DNA of 64,000 bases, from positions 744,001-808,000 of the forward strand of contig NZ_FQXY01000010.1 in NCBI RefSeq assembly GCF_900130125.1, given 5' to 3'. The DNA is from Bacteroides congonensis. Lineage in GTDB: Bacteria; Bacteroidota; Bacteroidia; Bacteroidales; Bacteroidaceae. The position numbers were made by a program, and so were the translations under genes. Every line of letters begins with the position of its first letter. Positions within the stretch are counted from its first letter, which is position 1. The notes beneath the pieces were generated by a model, which did not search any database, was not told the origin of the DNA, and saw only the letters and a program-made list of their open reading frames with translations. Below are positions 44,128-53,325 of this stretch, piece by piece.

Positions 44128-44183
44128 CAAAAATACACAGATAGAGTTGAAAAAACGATTTTTATGTGGTAACAATGGTAACA
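44128..44183 (-). promoter_or_regulatory. Promoter with upstream TGTTAC-type direct repeat (DUF3244 gene)
   Basis: Minus strand -7 box TATTTTTG (44128-44135); the -33 region is poor. GGTAACAATGGTAACA at 44168-44183 (minus strand TGTTACCATTGTTACC) lies 32 nt from the -7 box, exactly as at 42966-42981. A weak -33 with an upstream site suggests activator dependence. Confidence 0.6.
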
Positions 44184-44229
44184 GCCCCTCATTAAAAAGC
44201 GAAATAATCCCAAATAGCCTCATTACATT

Positions 44230-45897
44230 CTATTGATTATCAACTCCAAATACCCGTTCAAAAATTTGTGCGTCCATTTTATTCTTTATACGACTTTTAC
44301 GCGTTTTAAGTGCATCAGATGTAGCACCCATCAATTCCATCACGACAGATTTCGAACAACAAAGTAATGAAAGGACACAATAAAATACATCATCACCAGT
44401 TAAAGCCGGATAACGTCCTTGCAAATTTACCATCACATCAACAAAAGAATTGGAAATTGCAGAACGCATTTCTTTCCTCAAACTACGTACTGCCAATAAT
44501 TGTTTAGGAGTTGCTTTTTCTAATGCTTCTAATTGTGTGTAACAATCATCAGTTTTAAACATAGATATACATAATTGAATCTGCTGTTCTGTCAAATCTG
44601 ACCGTTTCTTATCTATATCTTCTTTATTAGATTCAGAATCTTCCTCTTCTTTTAACAGCATATTATCTACTCGTTTCTGAGTTAATTCATGTTGTAAAGC
44701 TATATAGCGTTTTTTTCTTTTCCTATCATTCCACATAAAATAAAACACACATATAATCATCAAAGAAAGAAACGTAATAACCAAACCTACGACCAATATT
44801 TTAGCACGTTCCGACACCATCCTTTTATGTTCTTCCAATTGATGCTTATCCATAAGTTTGTTAAGTTCCTCATTGTCAGTCATCACTTGTATTGAATCAT
44901 AAAGAACTTTATACATATCCATATTTTCTGTAGCAGTTTTCCATTCTCCTTTTTTCTTTGCGATCTGATACATTCCATTATAACAAATAGCTTTACCACA
45001 AATATCAAATTGTTCTATATGCCTACTAAAAAAATAACTAGCGGAATCTAGTTCGTTCAAATTAAGCAGAATCTTCGCTTTCAACAAACAAGCATTAGCC
45101 GACTTATCCTCTCCCATCATCTCAATCGCTTGAGAGACATACTTATCTGCTTGAATATATTTCTGATTTTCATAATAAACTGTAGCAAAATCATGATAAA
45201 GCGCACCTATCAAATCAGAGTCCCGTACAGCCAACGCACAATCAAGAGCCTGTTGGTAATAACATAATGCACTATCATTATTATTCTGCAGTAAAAGAAT
45301 ACCTGCAATTCCTCTCAACGGATATGTTTGGTCATTTTTCCCTTTTAGTATCTGATACGCTGTACGATAAGAATCTATTGCCACATCATACAAACCATCT
45401 TCTTCATAACATTCCGCCAAATTATCATATATCATCGCTAAGAAATCATCTTTAACAGGCATCAACCGAATTGCCGTCAAGTATTCTTCTACAGCGAAAG
45501 AAGTATAACCCATATCCCGATAAGTAGCTCCCCAATAATAATGAGCCTTTGCAGCATATAAACTCTTCTTTCTGTCACCATAGTACTCAACAGCCGTTTT
45601 TATCAAAGAATCATCCTCTAAAACAATATAATTCTTATACTTCGCTTGCGTTAGCAACAACGCATAAAGCGCCCTATCAGCACGTGGCAGTTTCTGCGGA
45701 GAAGAGATAGATTCCAAAATGAATAACGCACTATCAGGACGTGCTTCCATTAATGAATCAGCGCACAATAGCAAAGGATTCTTCACTGAAGAAGAACATG
45801 AAGAAAAGGATATAGACGACAAAATACTACCTATACCGACAAATAAGCAACAAAAAGCCAACCAATGGCACCTTGAACAGAAATATTTTATTTTCAT
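44230..45897 (-). CDS. Membrane-anchored TPR protein with C-terminal helix-turn-helix (putative transcription regulator)
   Basis: A 555-residue protein from ATG 45897 (MKIKYFCS), chosen because the -7 box at 45922-45929 excludes the longer frame. A signal anchor or lipobox-like start (SISFSSC) leads to periplasmic TPR repeats (about 45-350), one membrane helix (about 366-389, ILVVGLVITFLSLMIICVFYF), a cytoplasmic coiled coil, and a C-terminal helix-turn-helix (about 499-551: LTGDDVFYCVLSLL, VVMELMGATSDALKTRKSRIK), like LuxR-type DNA-binding domains. It probably senses an envelope signal and acts on DNA from the membrane. The DUF3244 gene downstream is a likely target. Confidence 0.82.
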   Translation of the reverse strand: MKIKYFCSRCHWLAFCCLFVGIGSILSSISFSSCSSSVKNPLLLCADSLMEARPDSALFILESISSPQKLPRADRALYALLLTQAKYKNYIVLEDDSLIKTAVEYYGDRKKSLYAAKAHYYWGATYRDMGYTSFAVEEYLTAIRLMPVKDDFLAMIYDNLAECYEEDGLYDVAIDSYRTAYQILKGKNDQTYPLRGIAGILLLQNNNDSALCYYQQALDCALAVRDSDLIGALYHDFATVYYENQKYIQADKYVSQAIEMMGEDKSANACLLKAKILLNLNELDSASYFFSRHIEQFDICGKAICYNGMYQIAKKKGEWKTATENMDMYKVLYDSIQVMTDNEELNKLMDKHQLEEHKRMVSERAKILVVGLVITFLSLMIICVFYFMWNDRKRKKRYIALQHELTQKRVDNMLLKEEEDSESNKEDIDKKRSDLTEQQIQLCISMFKTDDCYTQLEALEKATPKQLLAVRSLRKEMRSAISNSFVDVMVNLQGRYPALTGDDVFYCVLSLLCCSKSVVMELMGATSDALKTRKSRIKNKMDAQIFERVFGVDNQ

Positions 45898-45921
45898 CTG
45901 GAAATTGTTCGTTTCACGAAA

Positions 45922-45929
45922 CAAAAGTA
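45922..45929 (-). promoter_or_regulatory. -7 box of the TPR-HTH regulator gene
   Basis: Minus strand TACTTTTG, preceded by TTTGT; start codon 25 bp downstream. A single TGTTAC word overlaps it, but the paired element is absent. Confidence 0.5.
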
Positions 45930-46074
45930 ACAAATTCCTGCAAGATATATTTAGTATCCAAAATACATTTATTTAAATATAACTTATAAAAAACGAGAGC
46001 CACAATCCCATCTTCCCGGGAAAGGAAGGTGAAATTGTGACTCTTTTATACAATAAGCAAAGCTCTAAAGAGAC

Positions 46075-47367
46075 TTACAGAGCGAAAGCGGCTTTAATTT
46101 TATCAACATAATCAAGCTTCTCCCATGTAAAGAGCTCAACATCTACCGTTTTCTCACCTTCATAATGGGAAGAGAATTTCTTCGTAACCACTTGCGGTTC
46201 ACGTCCCATGTGACCATAAGCAGCAGTTTCCTGATAAATAGGATTGCGAAGCTTCAGACGTTCTTCGATAGCTTTCGGACGAAGGTCGAACAATTGGTCA
46301 ATGATGCGGGCAATCTCGCCATCAGTCATATTCACATGAGAACGGCCGTAAGTATCCACAAAAATATTGATCGGACGAGCTACACCAATAGCATAACTTA
46401 CCTGTACGAGCATTTCATCCGCTACACCTGCCGCAACCATGTTCTTAGCGATATGGCGTGCTGCATAAGCCGCGCTGCGGTCTACCTTGCTGGGGTCTTT
46501 TCCTGAGAAAGCACCACCACCGTGAGCACCTTTACCACCATAAGTATCAACGATAATCTTACGACCTGTCAATCCGGTATCTCCGTGAGGGCCACCGATT
46601 ACAAACTTTCCGGTAGGATTAACATGATAGATGATCTTGTCATTAAACAATGCCAACACTTTGTCGTGATGGATAGAAGCAATCACACGAGGCATCAGAA
46701 TCTCGATCACATCACGGCGGATAATAGACAGCATTTCTTCGTCAGCTTTCAACTGAGCCGCTTGTGAATCATCTTCCGGCTGGATAAAGTCATCATGTTG
46801 CGTAGAAACAACGATTGTATCAATGCGGACAGGAGTCCCATTGTCGTCATATTCGATAGTAACCTGGCTTTTTGCATCGGGGCGGAGATAAGTCATCACC
46901 TTTCCTTCACGACGGATATCAGCCAGCACTTGCAGAATGCGGTGTGCCAAATCAAGAGAAAGCGGCATGTAGTTTTCCGTTTCATTCGTTGCATAACCAA
47001 ACATCATACCTTGGTCGCCCGCGCCCTGCTCCATCGGATCCTGACGTTCTACACCGCGGTTGATATCGGGGCTTTGCTCATGAATAGCGGACAATACACC
47101 ACAAGAGTTACTTTCGAACATGTACTCTCCTTTGGTATAGCCGATTTTCTTAATCACTTCGCGCGCGATGAGCTGGAGGTCAACGTACGCTTTAGTTTTC
47201 ACTTCACCCGCTAGCACCACTTGTCCGGTAGTCACTAGTGTTTCGCAAGCTACTTTCGAACTGGGGTCGTAAGCCAACAGTTTGTCAAGTACGGCATCCG
47301 ATATTTGGTCGGCTACCTTGTCGGGGTGTCCTTCTGACACCGATTCGGATGTAAATAAGTATCCCAT
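46075..47367 (-). CDS. metK: S-adenosylmethionine synthetase
   Basis: It makes SAM from methionine and ATP. The start is ATG 47367 ([21 protein letters not shown]), which gives 430 residues; the frame upstream is open but covers AT-rich simple repeats. Visible motifs are [12 protein letters not shown] (ATP and Mg site), [39 protein letters not shown] and the P-loop-like [22 protein letters not shown]. The C-terminal part contains a Bacteroidetes-type insertion ([21 protein letters not shown]). A -7 box lies at 47528-47535, implying a leader of about 155 nt. I see no SAM riboswitch pattern. Confidence 0.96.
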   Translation of the reverse strand: MGYLFTSESVSEGHPDKVADQISDAVLDKLLAYDPSSKVACETLVTTGQVVLAGEVKTKAYVDLQLIAREVIKKIGYTKGEYMFESNSCGVLSAIHEQSPDINRGVERQDPMEQGAGDQGMMFGYATNETENYMPLSLDLAHRILQVLADIRREGKVMTYLRPDAKSQVTIEYDDNGTPVRIDTIVVSTQHDDFIQPEDDSQAAQLKADEEMLSIIRRDVIEILMPRVIASIHHDKVLALFNDKIIYHVNPTGKFVIGGPHGDTGLTGRKIIVDTYGGKGAHGGGAFSGKDPSKVDRSAAYAARHIAKNMVAAGVADEMLVQVSYAIGVARPINIFVDTYGRSHVNMTDGEIARIIDQLFDLRPKAIEERLKLRNPIYQETAAYGHMGREPQVVTKKFSSHYEGEKTVDVELFTWEKLDYVDKIKAAFAL

Positions 47368-47527
47368 CTTTCTTAAATTAAGAATTAAAAAATAAGAATT
47401 AAGAATGAGAGAGTAGGAGAGGTGAGTGCTGCAAAGAGTAAACGGCAAAGCGTCGATAAGACGTGTTTTAGCATTTTTTTCTGTGGTTGCAAGCTACTCA
47501 AATCTGTCCACACTTTCATTTCGGCTA

Positions 47528-47565
47528 CAAAGATAAAGAGAATTCGGAGATTATGAGTATATTTG
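47528..47565. promoter_or_regulatory. Divergent -7 boxes for metK and the small membrane protein
   Basis: Minus strand TATCTTTG (47528-47535) faces metK; plus strand TATATTTG (47558-47565) faces the gene at 47596. Confidence 0.5.
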
Positions 47566-47595
47566 GCACGTATTTAACACATAAATAGATTTAAA

Positions 47596-47784
47596 ATGAT
47601 TCTAAATAAGAGAGTAAGAACGATTTTCGTGCTGGCACTTTATGTCGGATTTACGATTGCCATTTACGCCATTGTCTGCCACTTTATCAACCGTGAGTTT
47701 CGGGATATCGAGCTGTTGTACGCAATACTGATAGGCTGTCTGGCATATTTGCCAAGATTTATCGCTGATAAGAAGAAAAAATAA
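47596..47784 (+). CDS. Small two-helix membrane protein
   Basis: A 62-residue protein with two hydrophobic helices (IFVLALYVGFTIAIYAIVCHF and LYAILIGCLAYLPRFIA) and a Lys-rich end. It has its own -7 box and a strong terminator, so it is likely a real single gene. I do not recognise a family; it resembles other short Bacteroidetes membrane peptides of unknown role. Confidence 0.7.
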   Translation: MILNKRVRTIFVLALYVGFTIAIYAIVCHFINREFRDIELLYAILIGCLAYLPRFIADKKKK

Positions 47785-47786
47785 GA

Positions 47787-47829
47787 AAAAGGATATGCTC
47801 CGGCTTTAGTACCGGAGACATATCCTTTT
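47787..47829. terminator. Bidirectional terminator
   Basis: AAAAGGATATG pairs with CATATCCTTTT and an inner TCCGG/CCGGA continues the stem. It lies between the small membrane gene and the convergent thioredoxin-like gene and can serve both. Confidence 0.85.
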
Positions 47830-47853
47830 CAAGACATACCTCTTACCAGTCCT

Positions 47854-49233
47854 TTATTTCAGCAACGAGTCAATCATTTCCTTCGCTTCCGGATTAGAAG
47901 GTCGGGGCGCATAAGCACTGACTATATTAAAATCCTTGTCAATCAGGACAAAACGGGGAATATAATAAATAGACCAACCACTATGCATTGTCTTATCGAC
48001 ACTGTTATACTGGCTGAGTTGTTTTTTATGTGCGGTAATGAACCGTTTCCAGGCTTTATTGTTCGTATCTGTTGAAACCGGCAGGAAAACAATATCCTTA
48101 CCGGCATATTCTTTACTTAACGACTCGAAATGCGGAGATTCCTGAATGCACGGCCCACACCATGTAGCCCAGAAATCAACATAAAGCACCTTTCCCTTGA
48201 AATCGGAAAGATGACGGACAACTCCCGCCGTATCAGTCAATTCAAAATCAATAGCAGGTTGTCCTTTCAACAATCGGCTCGCTTTTACTATCATGCCGTT
48301 CAGTTCGGCCGCAAAATCCTTATACTGCAAATTATCAGCAAAACTCTTCATCTCAGCCAGTGACTCATCAGTTACTTCCTGACGCAACTTATTAACATAT
48401 TCGGAAGAGTTGAATAAAGCCTGAATACGCGGGGTAAAAGTAACACCCTCCGTCCATGCTTTCATAGAAGCCAGATAAGGAGCATTCACCTGACTCAGTA
48501 CATTACGCGCCACATTCACATCCAGATACCTGTCGTCAACCAGTTCTTTAATCCGTGATTTTACTTCTTCAGTCAGGGTATTATAAAACGAGTCGACCTT
48601 CTGCATAGCCTGTTCCCTATCTTTCACTCCTGACGTAAGTCGGGAATAAGAAGGATAAGACAAGTAACTATTTACAATATCCGCATTGATACGTGCATTC
48701 TCCATATCCTTGAAGTCCTTGCTTACGTTTGTCAGAGCTTCCAACTGCGCACGCCGGATACGTGCCAGGCTGTCGATAGTAATCCGCGTAGCGGCAAAGT
48801 CAGCACGTATATTATCGCCACTTTCAAGGAAAGAGCCTCCATGCGGAAAAAGGCGCCCTTTCATATATATGTTGGCTTCCGCTCCCTTTCCTGCGAACTC
48901 TGCCTCCCCATTATTCTGTGTGATTTTCACTGTCAGATCATCACCCGGACTCAGATACACCGTATTACGGTTGATATTAAAGTAAGCAGGCTTATCAAGC
49001 TCGATGACAGTGTCGAAGTTACCTTTCGCATCTGTTTTCAACATGATATTACGACTTTCACCCAACATGGAAGCTGCCCCGTCAAAGCGCATCGGAACAT
49101 CAGTCGTTCCCATGTCTACCAGTTGCCCTTTGAGATGCACCTTGTTGCCATCTACGGTGCCGGCAAGCATATTGCAACAGATGAAAGAAGCTGCAACAGC
49201 TGTCAAACCAGAAAATTTCAAAGAATTCATCAT
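47854..49233 (-). CDS. TlpA-like thioredoxin-fold protein, exported (locus B)
   Basis: A 459-residue exported protein. After a signal peptide (residues 1-25) comes a beta-rich N-terminal domain of the DUF4369 type (about 28-125: [18 protein letters not shown]), a helical linker, and a C-terminal AhpC/TSA-TlpA domain (about 320-459) with the redox motif [12 protein letters not shown]. It may keep thiols of secreted or substrate proteins reduced or oxidised in the periplasm. It is the last gene of the SusC/SusD locus B, 58 bp after the PKD-like gene. Confidence 0.88.
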   Translation of the reverse strand: MMNSLKFSGLTAVAASFICCNMLAGTVDGNKVHLKGQLVDMGTTDVPMRFDGAASMLGESRNIMLKTDAKGNFDTVIELDKPAYFNINRNTVYLSPGDDLTVKITQNNGEAEFAGKGAEANIYMKGRLFPHGGSFLESGDNIRADFAATRITIDSLARIRRAQLEALTNVSKDFKDMENARINADIVNSYLSYPSYSRLTSGVKDREQAMQKVDSFYNTLTEEVKSRIKELVDDRYLDVNVARNVLSQVNAPYLASMKAWTEGVTFTPRIQALFNSSEYVNKLRQEVTDESLAEMKSFADNLQYKDFAAELNGMIVKASRLLKGQPAIDFELTDTAGVVRHLSDFKGKVLYVDFWATWCGPCIQESPHFESLSKEYAGKDIVFLPVSTDTNNKAWKRFITAHKKQLSQYNSVDKTMHSGWSIYYIPRFVLIDKDFNIVSAYAPRPSNPEAKEMIDSLLK

Positions 49234-49291
49234 AAAAATAGTTCTATTTTAGAATTTAATAAATAAGTTACGCATGCAAAACTGCAATCTC

Positions 49292-51004
49292 TTAAATAAA
49301 TGTCACGTCTTTAATCTTTCCGAAGCCTTTATGCTCCTGAACGGCAGGATACATCGTATCATTATCCACTTTCCCGGCTGTGTTCAACTGAAGAACCACC
49401 ACTTCACCGGTTCCATCCGGCAAGTTCACTCCGGCAGCCATTGTACGTTCATACGGATGCCCGTAGATTTCCGCCCCATCAGGCATGTCACTTACATACA
49501 GAGCCTCTTCATAAGCCATCTGCAAACAAGAAATCTCCGCATTGGGGTTAGGATGCTGATAAACAACCGTCGAACTGCCTCCGGTTACAGCAAAGTCCAA
49601 TTTATAGATTTTATTACCTACAGCATAAAAAAGAATATTACTGTACTCCCAACTTGAGGTCATCGGCGTATGGGTTGTCACCCCTGCCGGCGTATCAATG
49701 GAATATAAGTTCGTCACCGGAATGTCATCCGGATCACTGCTATTCGTCATAGGATAACCGTGGAATACGTACACTGAAGACTTGCCAGTATTTTCGTTCA
49801 GCAAATAAGCATTTACAGCCATACGCTGCCATGCCGCCATAAGAGACTTACCATACCAATATCCGGCTGTGAAGTCTACCAACTTCAAATCGGGATTAAC
49901 TGCTGAAGGATCTGCCGCATTCTTCGGATTATTCGGAACAACCTGTATCGTCCCCCTTTTAGAAGGTGCCGCACTGGTATGTGTACTACCCGACCAGTTA
50001 TTTTGGCCTTGAATGTTGAGTTTCAGGAAGCGATGGTTCTTGCTGTCGAAAGCAATGCCCGCCGTAGGAACAGGATATGCTTTTTCGACATAATAATCGC
50101 CTGCAGCCGCCACTTCATTATCCGGATACATGCCATACATCAACACACTATACATACAACCCTGGAACACTTTTCCATGACTGCATAGGAAGCCTGCCTG
50201 ATAACTGTTGCCGAAACTTACATCATCACTGCCGAACCCCTCTATTTCTCCGGGATAAATAATATGCTCCCAGTTACCCGCCAATATAAAATTCTCCGCT
50301 TGATTAAGCAAACCGGACTCCTCTTGGTTGGTAGTGCTTACATATAACTGCGTATTGGTAATCAACCCCAGCCAATTAGTAGCGTCATAATTCGGAATAG
50401 CTACCTGCCGCCTGCCCAGTGCTACGGATTTTCCGGTAAGCGGTTCTTGTTTTATCTCTTCATTTTTCGCTCTTTCCCTGGTCAATGCATCGGGAGTGAC
50501 AATCATGGCTCCATTAGCATATTCAACACTACCCAGTTCTGCGTGCCCGTCGATATCATGCAACACTATCCAGGAATTCTCAAAAGGTTTGATAAGCTTC
50601 AGATTAACAGGATACATATCAGTGACGCCCGTCTGATTGTCCGTCACGTAAAAACGGAAATAATAATTATAAGAGAACGTCTTCGTGTCATTCGGGTCTA
50701 TCGTAATAGTGACGCTTTGTCCGGTACTTACTGTTTCTCCAAACTTCTCGCCGCCCTGATTGGTTCTCCTGTCCATCTTCCATAAAAACGAGACATCGGA
50801 CAAGTCAGTGCTGCCATTGCTCAATGTCACCTTAGGAGTGATAGTATACTCAATGGCTTCTTCCGGTTGCTTGATTCCGTAGTTGTTGTCCACTTCCACC
50901 AACACCCGGTGGTAAGGCTGATAATCGTAATTGCCTTTATCTTCATAACAAGAACTTACTACCAATAACGCAAGTACTGTCAATATCGTATAAATTGGTT
51001 TCAT
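49292..51004 (-). CDS. PKD-like family surface lipoprotein (locus B)
   Basis: A 570-residue lipoprotein with the lipobox LLVVSSCYED. The N-terminal 130 residues (YQPYHRVLVEVDN, FLWKMDRRTNQGG, TFSYNYYFRFYVTDNQTG) form two Ig/PKD-like folds; the C-terminal two thirds look like a beta-propeller (repeated SILF-, YVSTTNQ-type strands). The organisation matches the PKD-like family encoded after SusD and DUF4843 genes in Bacteroides. It probably binds substrate on the surface. It lies 17 bp downstream of the DUF4843 gene. Confidence 0.82.
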   Translation of the reverse strand: MKPIYTILTVLALLVVSSCYEDKGNYDYQPYHRVLVEVDNNYGIKQPEEAIEYTITPKVTLSNGSTDLSDVSFLWKMDRRTNQGGEKFGETVSTGQSVTITIDPNDTKTFSYNYYFRFYVTDNQTGVTDMYPVNLKLIKPFENSWIVLHDIDGHAELGSVEYANGAMIVTPDALTRERAKNEEIKQEPLTGKSVALGRRQVAIPNYDATNWLGLITNTQLYVSTTNQEESGLLNQAENFILAGNWEHIIYPGEIEGFGSDDVSFGNSYQAGFLCSHGKVFQGCMYSVLMYGMYPDNEVAAAGDYYVEKAYPVPTAGIAFDSKNHRFLKLNIQGQNNWSGSTHTSAAPSKRGTIQVVPNNPKNAADPSAVNPDLKLVDFTAGYWYGKSLMAAWQRMAVNAYLLNENTGKSSVYVFHGYPMTNSSDPDDIPVTNLYSIDTPAGVTTHTPMTSSWEYSNILFYAVGNKIYKLDFAVTGGSSTVVYQHPNPNAEISCLQMAYEEALYVSDMPDGAEIYGHPYERTMAAGVNLPDGTGEVVVLQLNTAGKVDNDTMYPAVQEHKGFGKIKDVTFI

Positions 51005-51021
51005 ATAGTTTCCTCCTCTTT

Positions 51022-51837
51022 CTATTTCACTTCTACCGGTTCAAATGTGACAACGGTGCCGTCGGGCTCAGTCAATGCCCCATGTTTAGCATTATATGCA
51101 TTCAAGGCTTCCTTCAATGTTTCCACATTAGCAGGACTGTCAAAGCCTATCCCAAATCCATAAGGGGTATATACAAAGATTTGAGTAGTACGGTTTTTAA
51201 AGACAGACAAGATAAAACGTACTTTCACCGGGCCGTAAATACCGATATAAGAAGCAAATGTGTTGTTCCATTCCTCTTCACTTCCAACTCCCATGTTCTC
51301 CTGAGAGATTTCGTACTTATCCGATGCTTTCAGAATAATGGACTGGCGTTCCTCCGAGCCGGCCACCACATCCGAATTTGCATAATCGAAAGTGATTTTT
51401 ACCTGATACTCCTTATTATAGACAGCAGGACGTTCCACCAGCACCGCCATCCTTACATAATACTCTCCCGCCTTGATAACAGAGTCCTTAGGCAAAACCA
51501 ATGTCGGTGTATCATAGCCCTCAACCGACTCATAAGCAAGATTCACCCGCAAAGGATGTTCCTGCAACATTCCTTCCAGTTTGGCTTTCACGTACACGGT
51601 ATCATATTTATCCGTGAATTGCCCCTTCTCATAATGAGCGGCAAAATTTGAAGTATATCCCATCTGGTCGGGATTGTCCGGATCTTCCTGACTATTCGGC
51701 ATATCTCCTAACTGATATTCCTGCGAAGTAAAGTTTATGGCAGGCTCTCCCGTGAAAGAATAAACTTCCTCTTTCGTACAAGAAGAATAAAAAAGCGCAG
51801 CCAGTACAATAAGATATAAGTTATATATAGTTTTCAT
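51022..51837 (-). CDS. DUF4843 lipoprotein (locus B)
   Basis: A 271-residue lipoprotein with the signal peptide VLAALFYSSC. The pattern AINFTSQEYQ, then KVNLAYESVEG-like strands and KEYQVKITFDYANSDV, fits DUF4843, a beta-sandwich family found only beside SusC/SusD pairs. It lies between the SusD gene and the PKD-like gene with short gaps. A substrate-binding surface role is inferred from position. Confidence 0.8.
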   Translation of the reverse strand: MKTIYNLYLIVLAALFYSSCTKEEVYSFTGEPAINFTSQEYQLGDMPNSQEDPDNPDQMGYTSNFAAHYEKGQFTDKYDTVYVKAKLEGMLQEHPLRVNLAYESVEGYDTPTLVLPKDSVIKAGEYYVRMAVLVERPAVYNKEYQVKITFDYANSDVVAGSEERQSIILKASDKYEISQENMGVGSEEEWNNTFASYIGIYGPVKVRFILSVFKNRTTQIFVYTPYGFGIGFDSPANVETLKEALNAYNAKHGALTEPDGTVVTFEPVEVK

Positions 51838-51861
51838 AACGTCTTTATAATTTGTTAATCA

Positions 51862-53313
51862 TCAGATGCCTCCCAAAGCTTTCTCATCATCAGGAATAGG
51901 GAAACGATAGTTACTTTCAGTCATATTGTTGACAGGACAAAATTGGAACGTCTTATATCCCAACCGTTTGTAGAAATACCATAACTGTCCTTCTCCATAC
52001 AGTTCCTTCCGGTATTCTTTCTCTATCTCCTTCATCTTCTCGTCTTCACCGGCAAAAACCTCAATGCTGGAAAGCCCCCTGGCACTTCTGACAACGGACA
52101 GCGTTTCCGCCGATTCACCCAAATCTGCCGTACATTCAGCAAGAATGTAATACATTTCCGGCAGGCGGATAAGCGGCATCTGGTTTTCTATTGCCGGAGA
52201 GAATAATCCGGTCTGTCTGAATTTAAGAGTGTATGAACCGGTATTGGAAATGGTGAAGCCCTGTCCTTCCTTCATACGCATATCATTATATCCGTCGGCT
52301 TCCGTATCAAACAGTTCGTAGACCCTGTCCCTATTTTTGATAAAATACGCATTAGTCATTCCGGCTTTGAAGTCCAAATCTATCTGGTCATCATACTTCT
52401 CGGAATCCATGCTCAACGCGAAAACAAGCTCTGTGGAACACACCGGATCAGTAGCATTGTCCGTAACCAGTGTGAACAAGTGGCTGTTTCCCTTGGATGC
52501 TTTAATCACCTGATCAGCATAATCCGCCGCCAACGCCTTAGATTGTGCATCCCCCTTATAAAGGTAAACACGGGCAAGCACTGCCTTTACAGCAAACTTA
52601 TTCATACGGTTGAAACGGTAATCCAGGAAAGGGTCAACTCCTTCCTCATACGAACCCGCTGTCGGGAAAGAGATATTCATCGGGTCATTTTCCAGCAATC
52701 TTTCAGCTTCTTTCAGAGTAGTAATAAGATTGTCCACCAATTCAGAGGCAGGCATCAGCCGGACTATAGAACGGTCGAACTCCGTCCGGTAGGGAAGAGT
52801 GGGAGAAGACGGGTTGTCCTTATAGACAGGCCCGAACATACGGAGCAGGTCAAAGTAAAGAAAAGAACGCAATCCCAACATTTCACCTTTCATAATATCC
52901 TGATACCCATCGCTTGTCACGACATCTCCTTTCGTTTCAAGATTGGTGAGGAAATTATTGATATTGGCTATGATATTATAGTGTCCGCCCCAGAACTTAT
53001 TGGTATAACTCTCTGTCTGGTTGGATGGGAATGTGTACCAGTCCGTCCGTGTATAATCCAGCGTTTCCGTATCCGACTGAGTGTCATAACGCTGTGCCAG
53101 AATATCCATAAAGCCATAAGTCAACTGTCTGCCATAGAGCGAAACATCACACATAGCCATATAAATACCGGTAAGCGCTTCCTTGAATCCCTGCTCGGTA
53201 CTGAACAGTTCCTCTTCCTTTATATTGTTCTTGGGATTTACATCCAGCCAATCGCTGCACGAAGTGACAAGCAGCAACAGGCAGCATACAGATATATCTA
53301 TTATTTTCTTCAT
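51862..53313 (-). CDS. RagB/SusD-family outer-membrane lipoprotein (locus B)
   Basis: A 483-residue SusD homologue with the lipobox LLLLVTSCSDWLDVNPKN and the usual helices (LRSFLYFDLLRMFGP, KAVLARVYLYKGD, LIRLPEMYYILAECTADLG). The C-terminus RFPIPDDEKALGG is the typical SusD end. It caps the SusC barrel encoded 12 bp upstream. Regulation is probably through the ECF sigma/FecR system at 56968-58734. Confidence 0.94.
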   Translation of the reverse strand: MKKIIDISVCCLLLLVTSCSDWLDVNPKNNIKEEELFSTEQGFKEALTGIYMAMCDVSLYGRQLTYGFMDILAQRYDTQSDTETLDYTRTDWYTFPSNQTESYTNKFWGGHYNIIANINNFLTNLETKGDVVTSDGYQDIMKGEMLGLRSFLYFDLLRMFGPVYKDNPSSPTLPYRTEFDRSIVRLMPASELVDNLITTLKEAERLLENDPMNISFPTAGSYEEGVDPFLDYRFNRMNKFAVKAVLARVYLYKGDAQSKALAADYADQVIKASKGNSHLFTLVTDNATDPVCSTELVFALSMDSEKYDDQIDLDFKAGMTNAYFIKNRDRVYELFDTEADGYNDMRMKEGQGFTISNTGSYTLKFRQTGLFSPAIENQMPLIRLPEMYYILAECTADLGESAETLSVVRSARGLSSIEVFAGEDEKMKEIEKEYRKELYGEGQLWYFYKRLGYKTFQFCPVNNMTESNYRFPIPDDEKALGGI

Positions 53314-53325
53314 AAGGCAAATAAA

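Noticed and set aside
47367..47527. SAM riboswitch in the metK leader
   Set aside because: The leader is AT-rich with simple repeats; I could not build a known SAM aptamer core.
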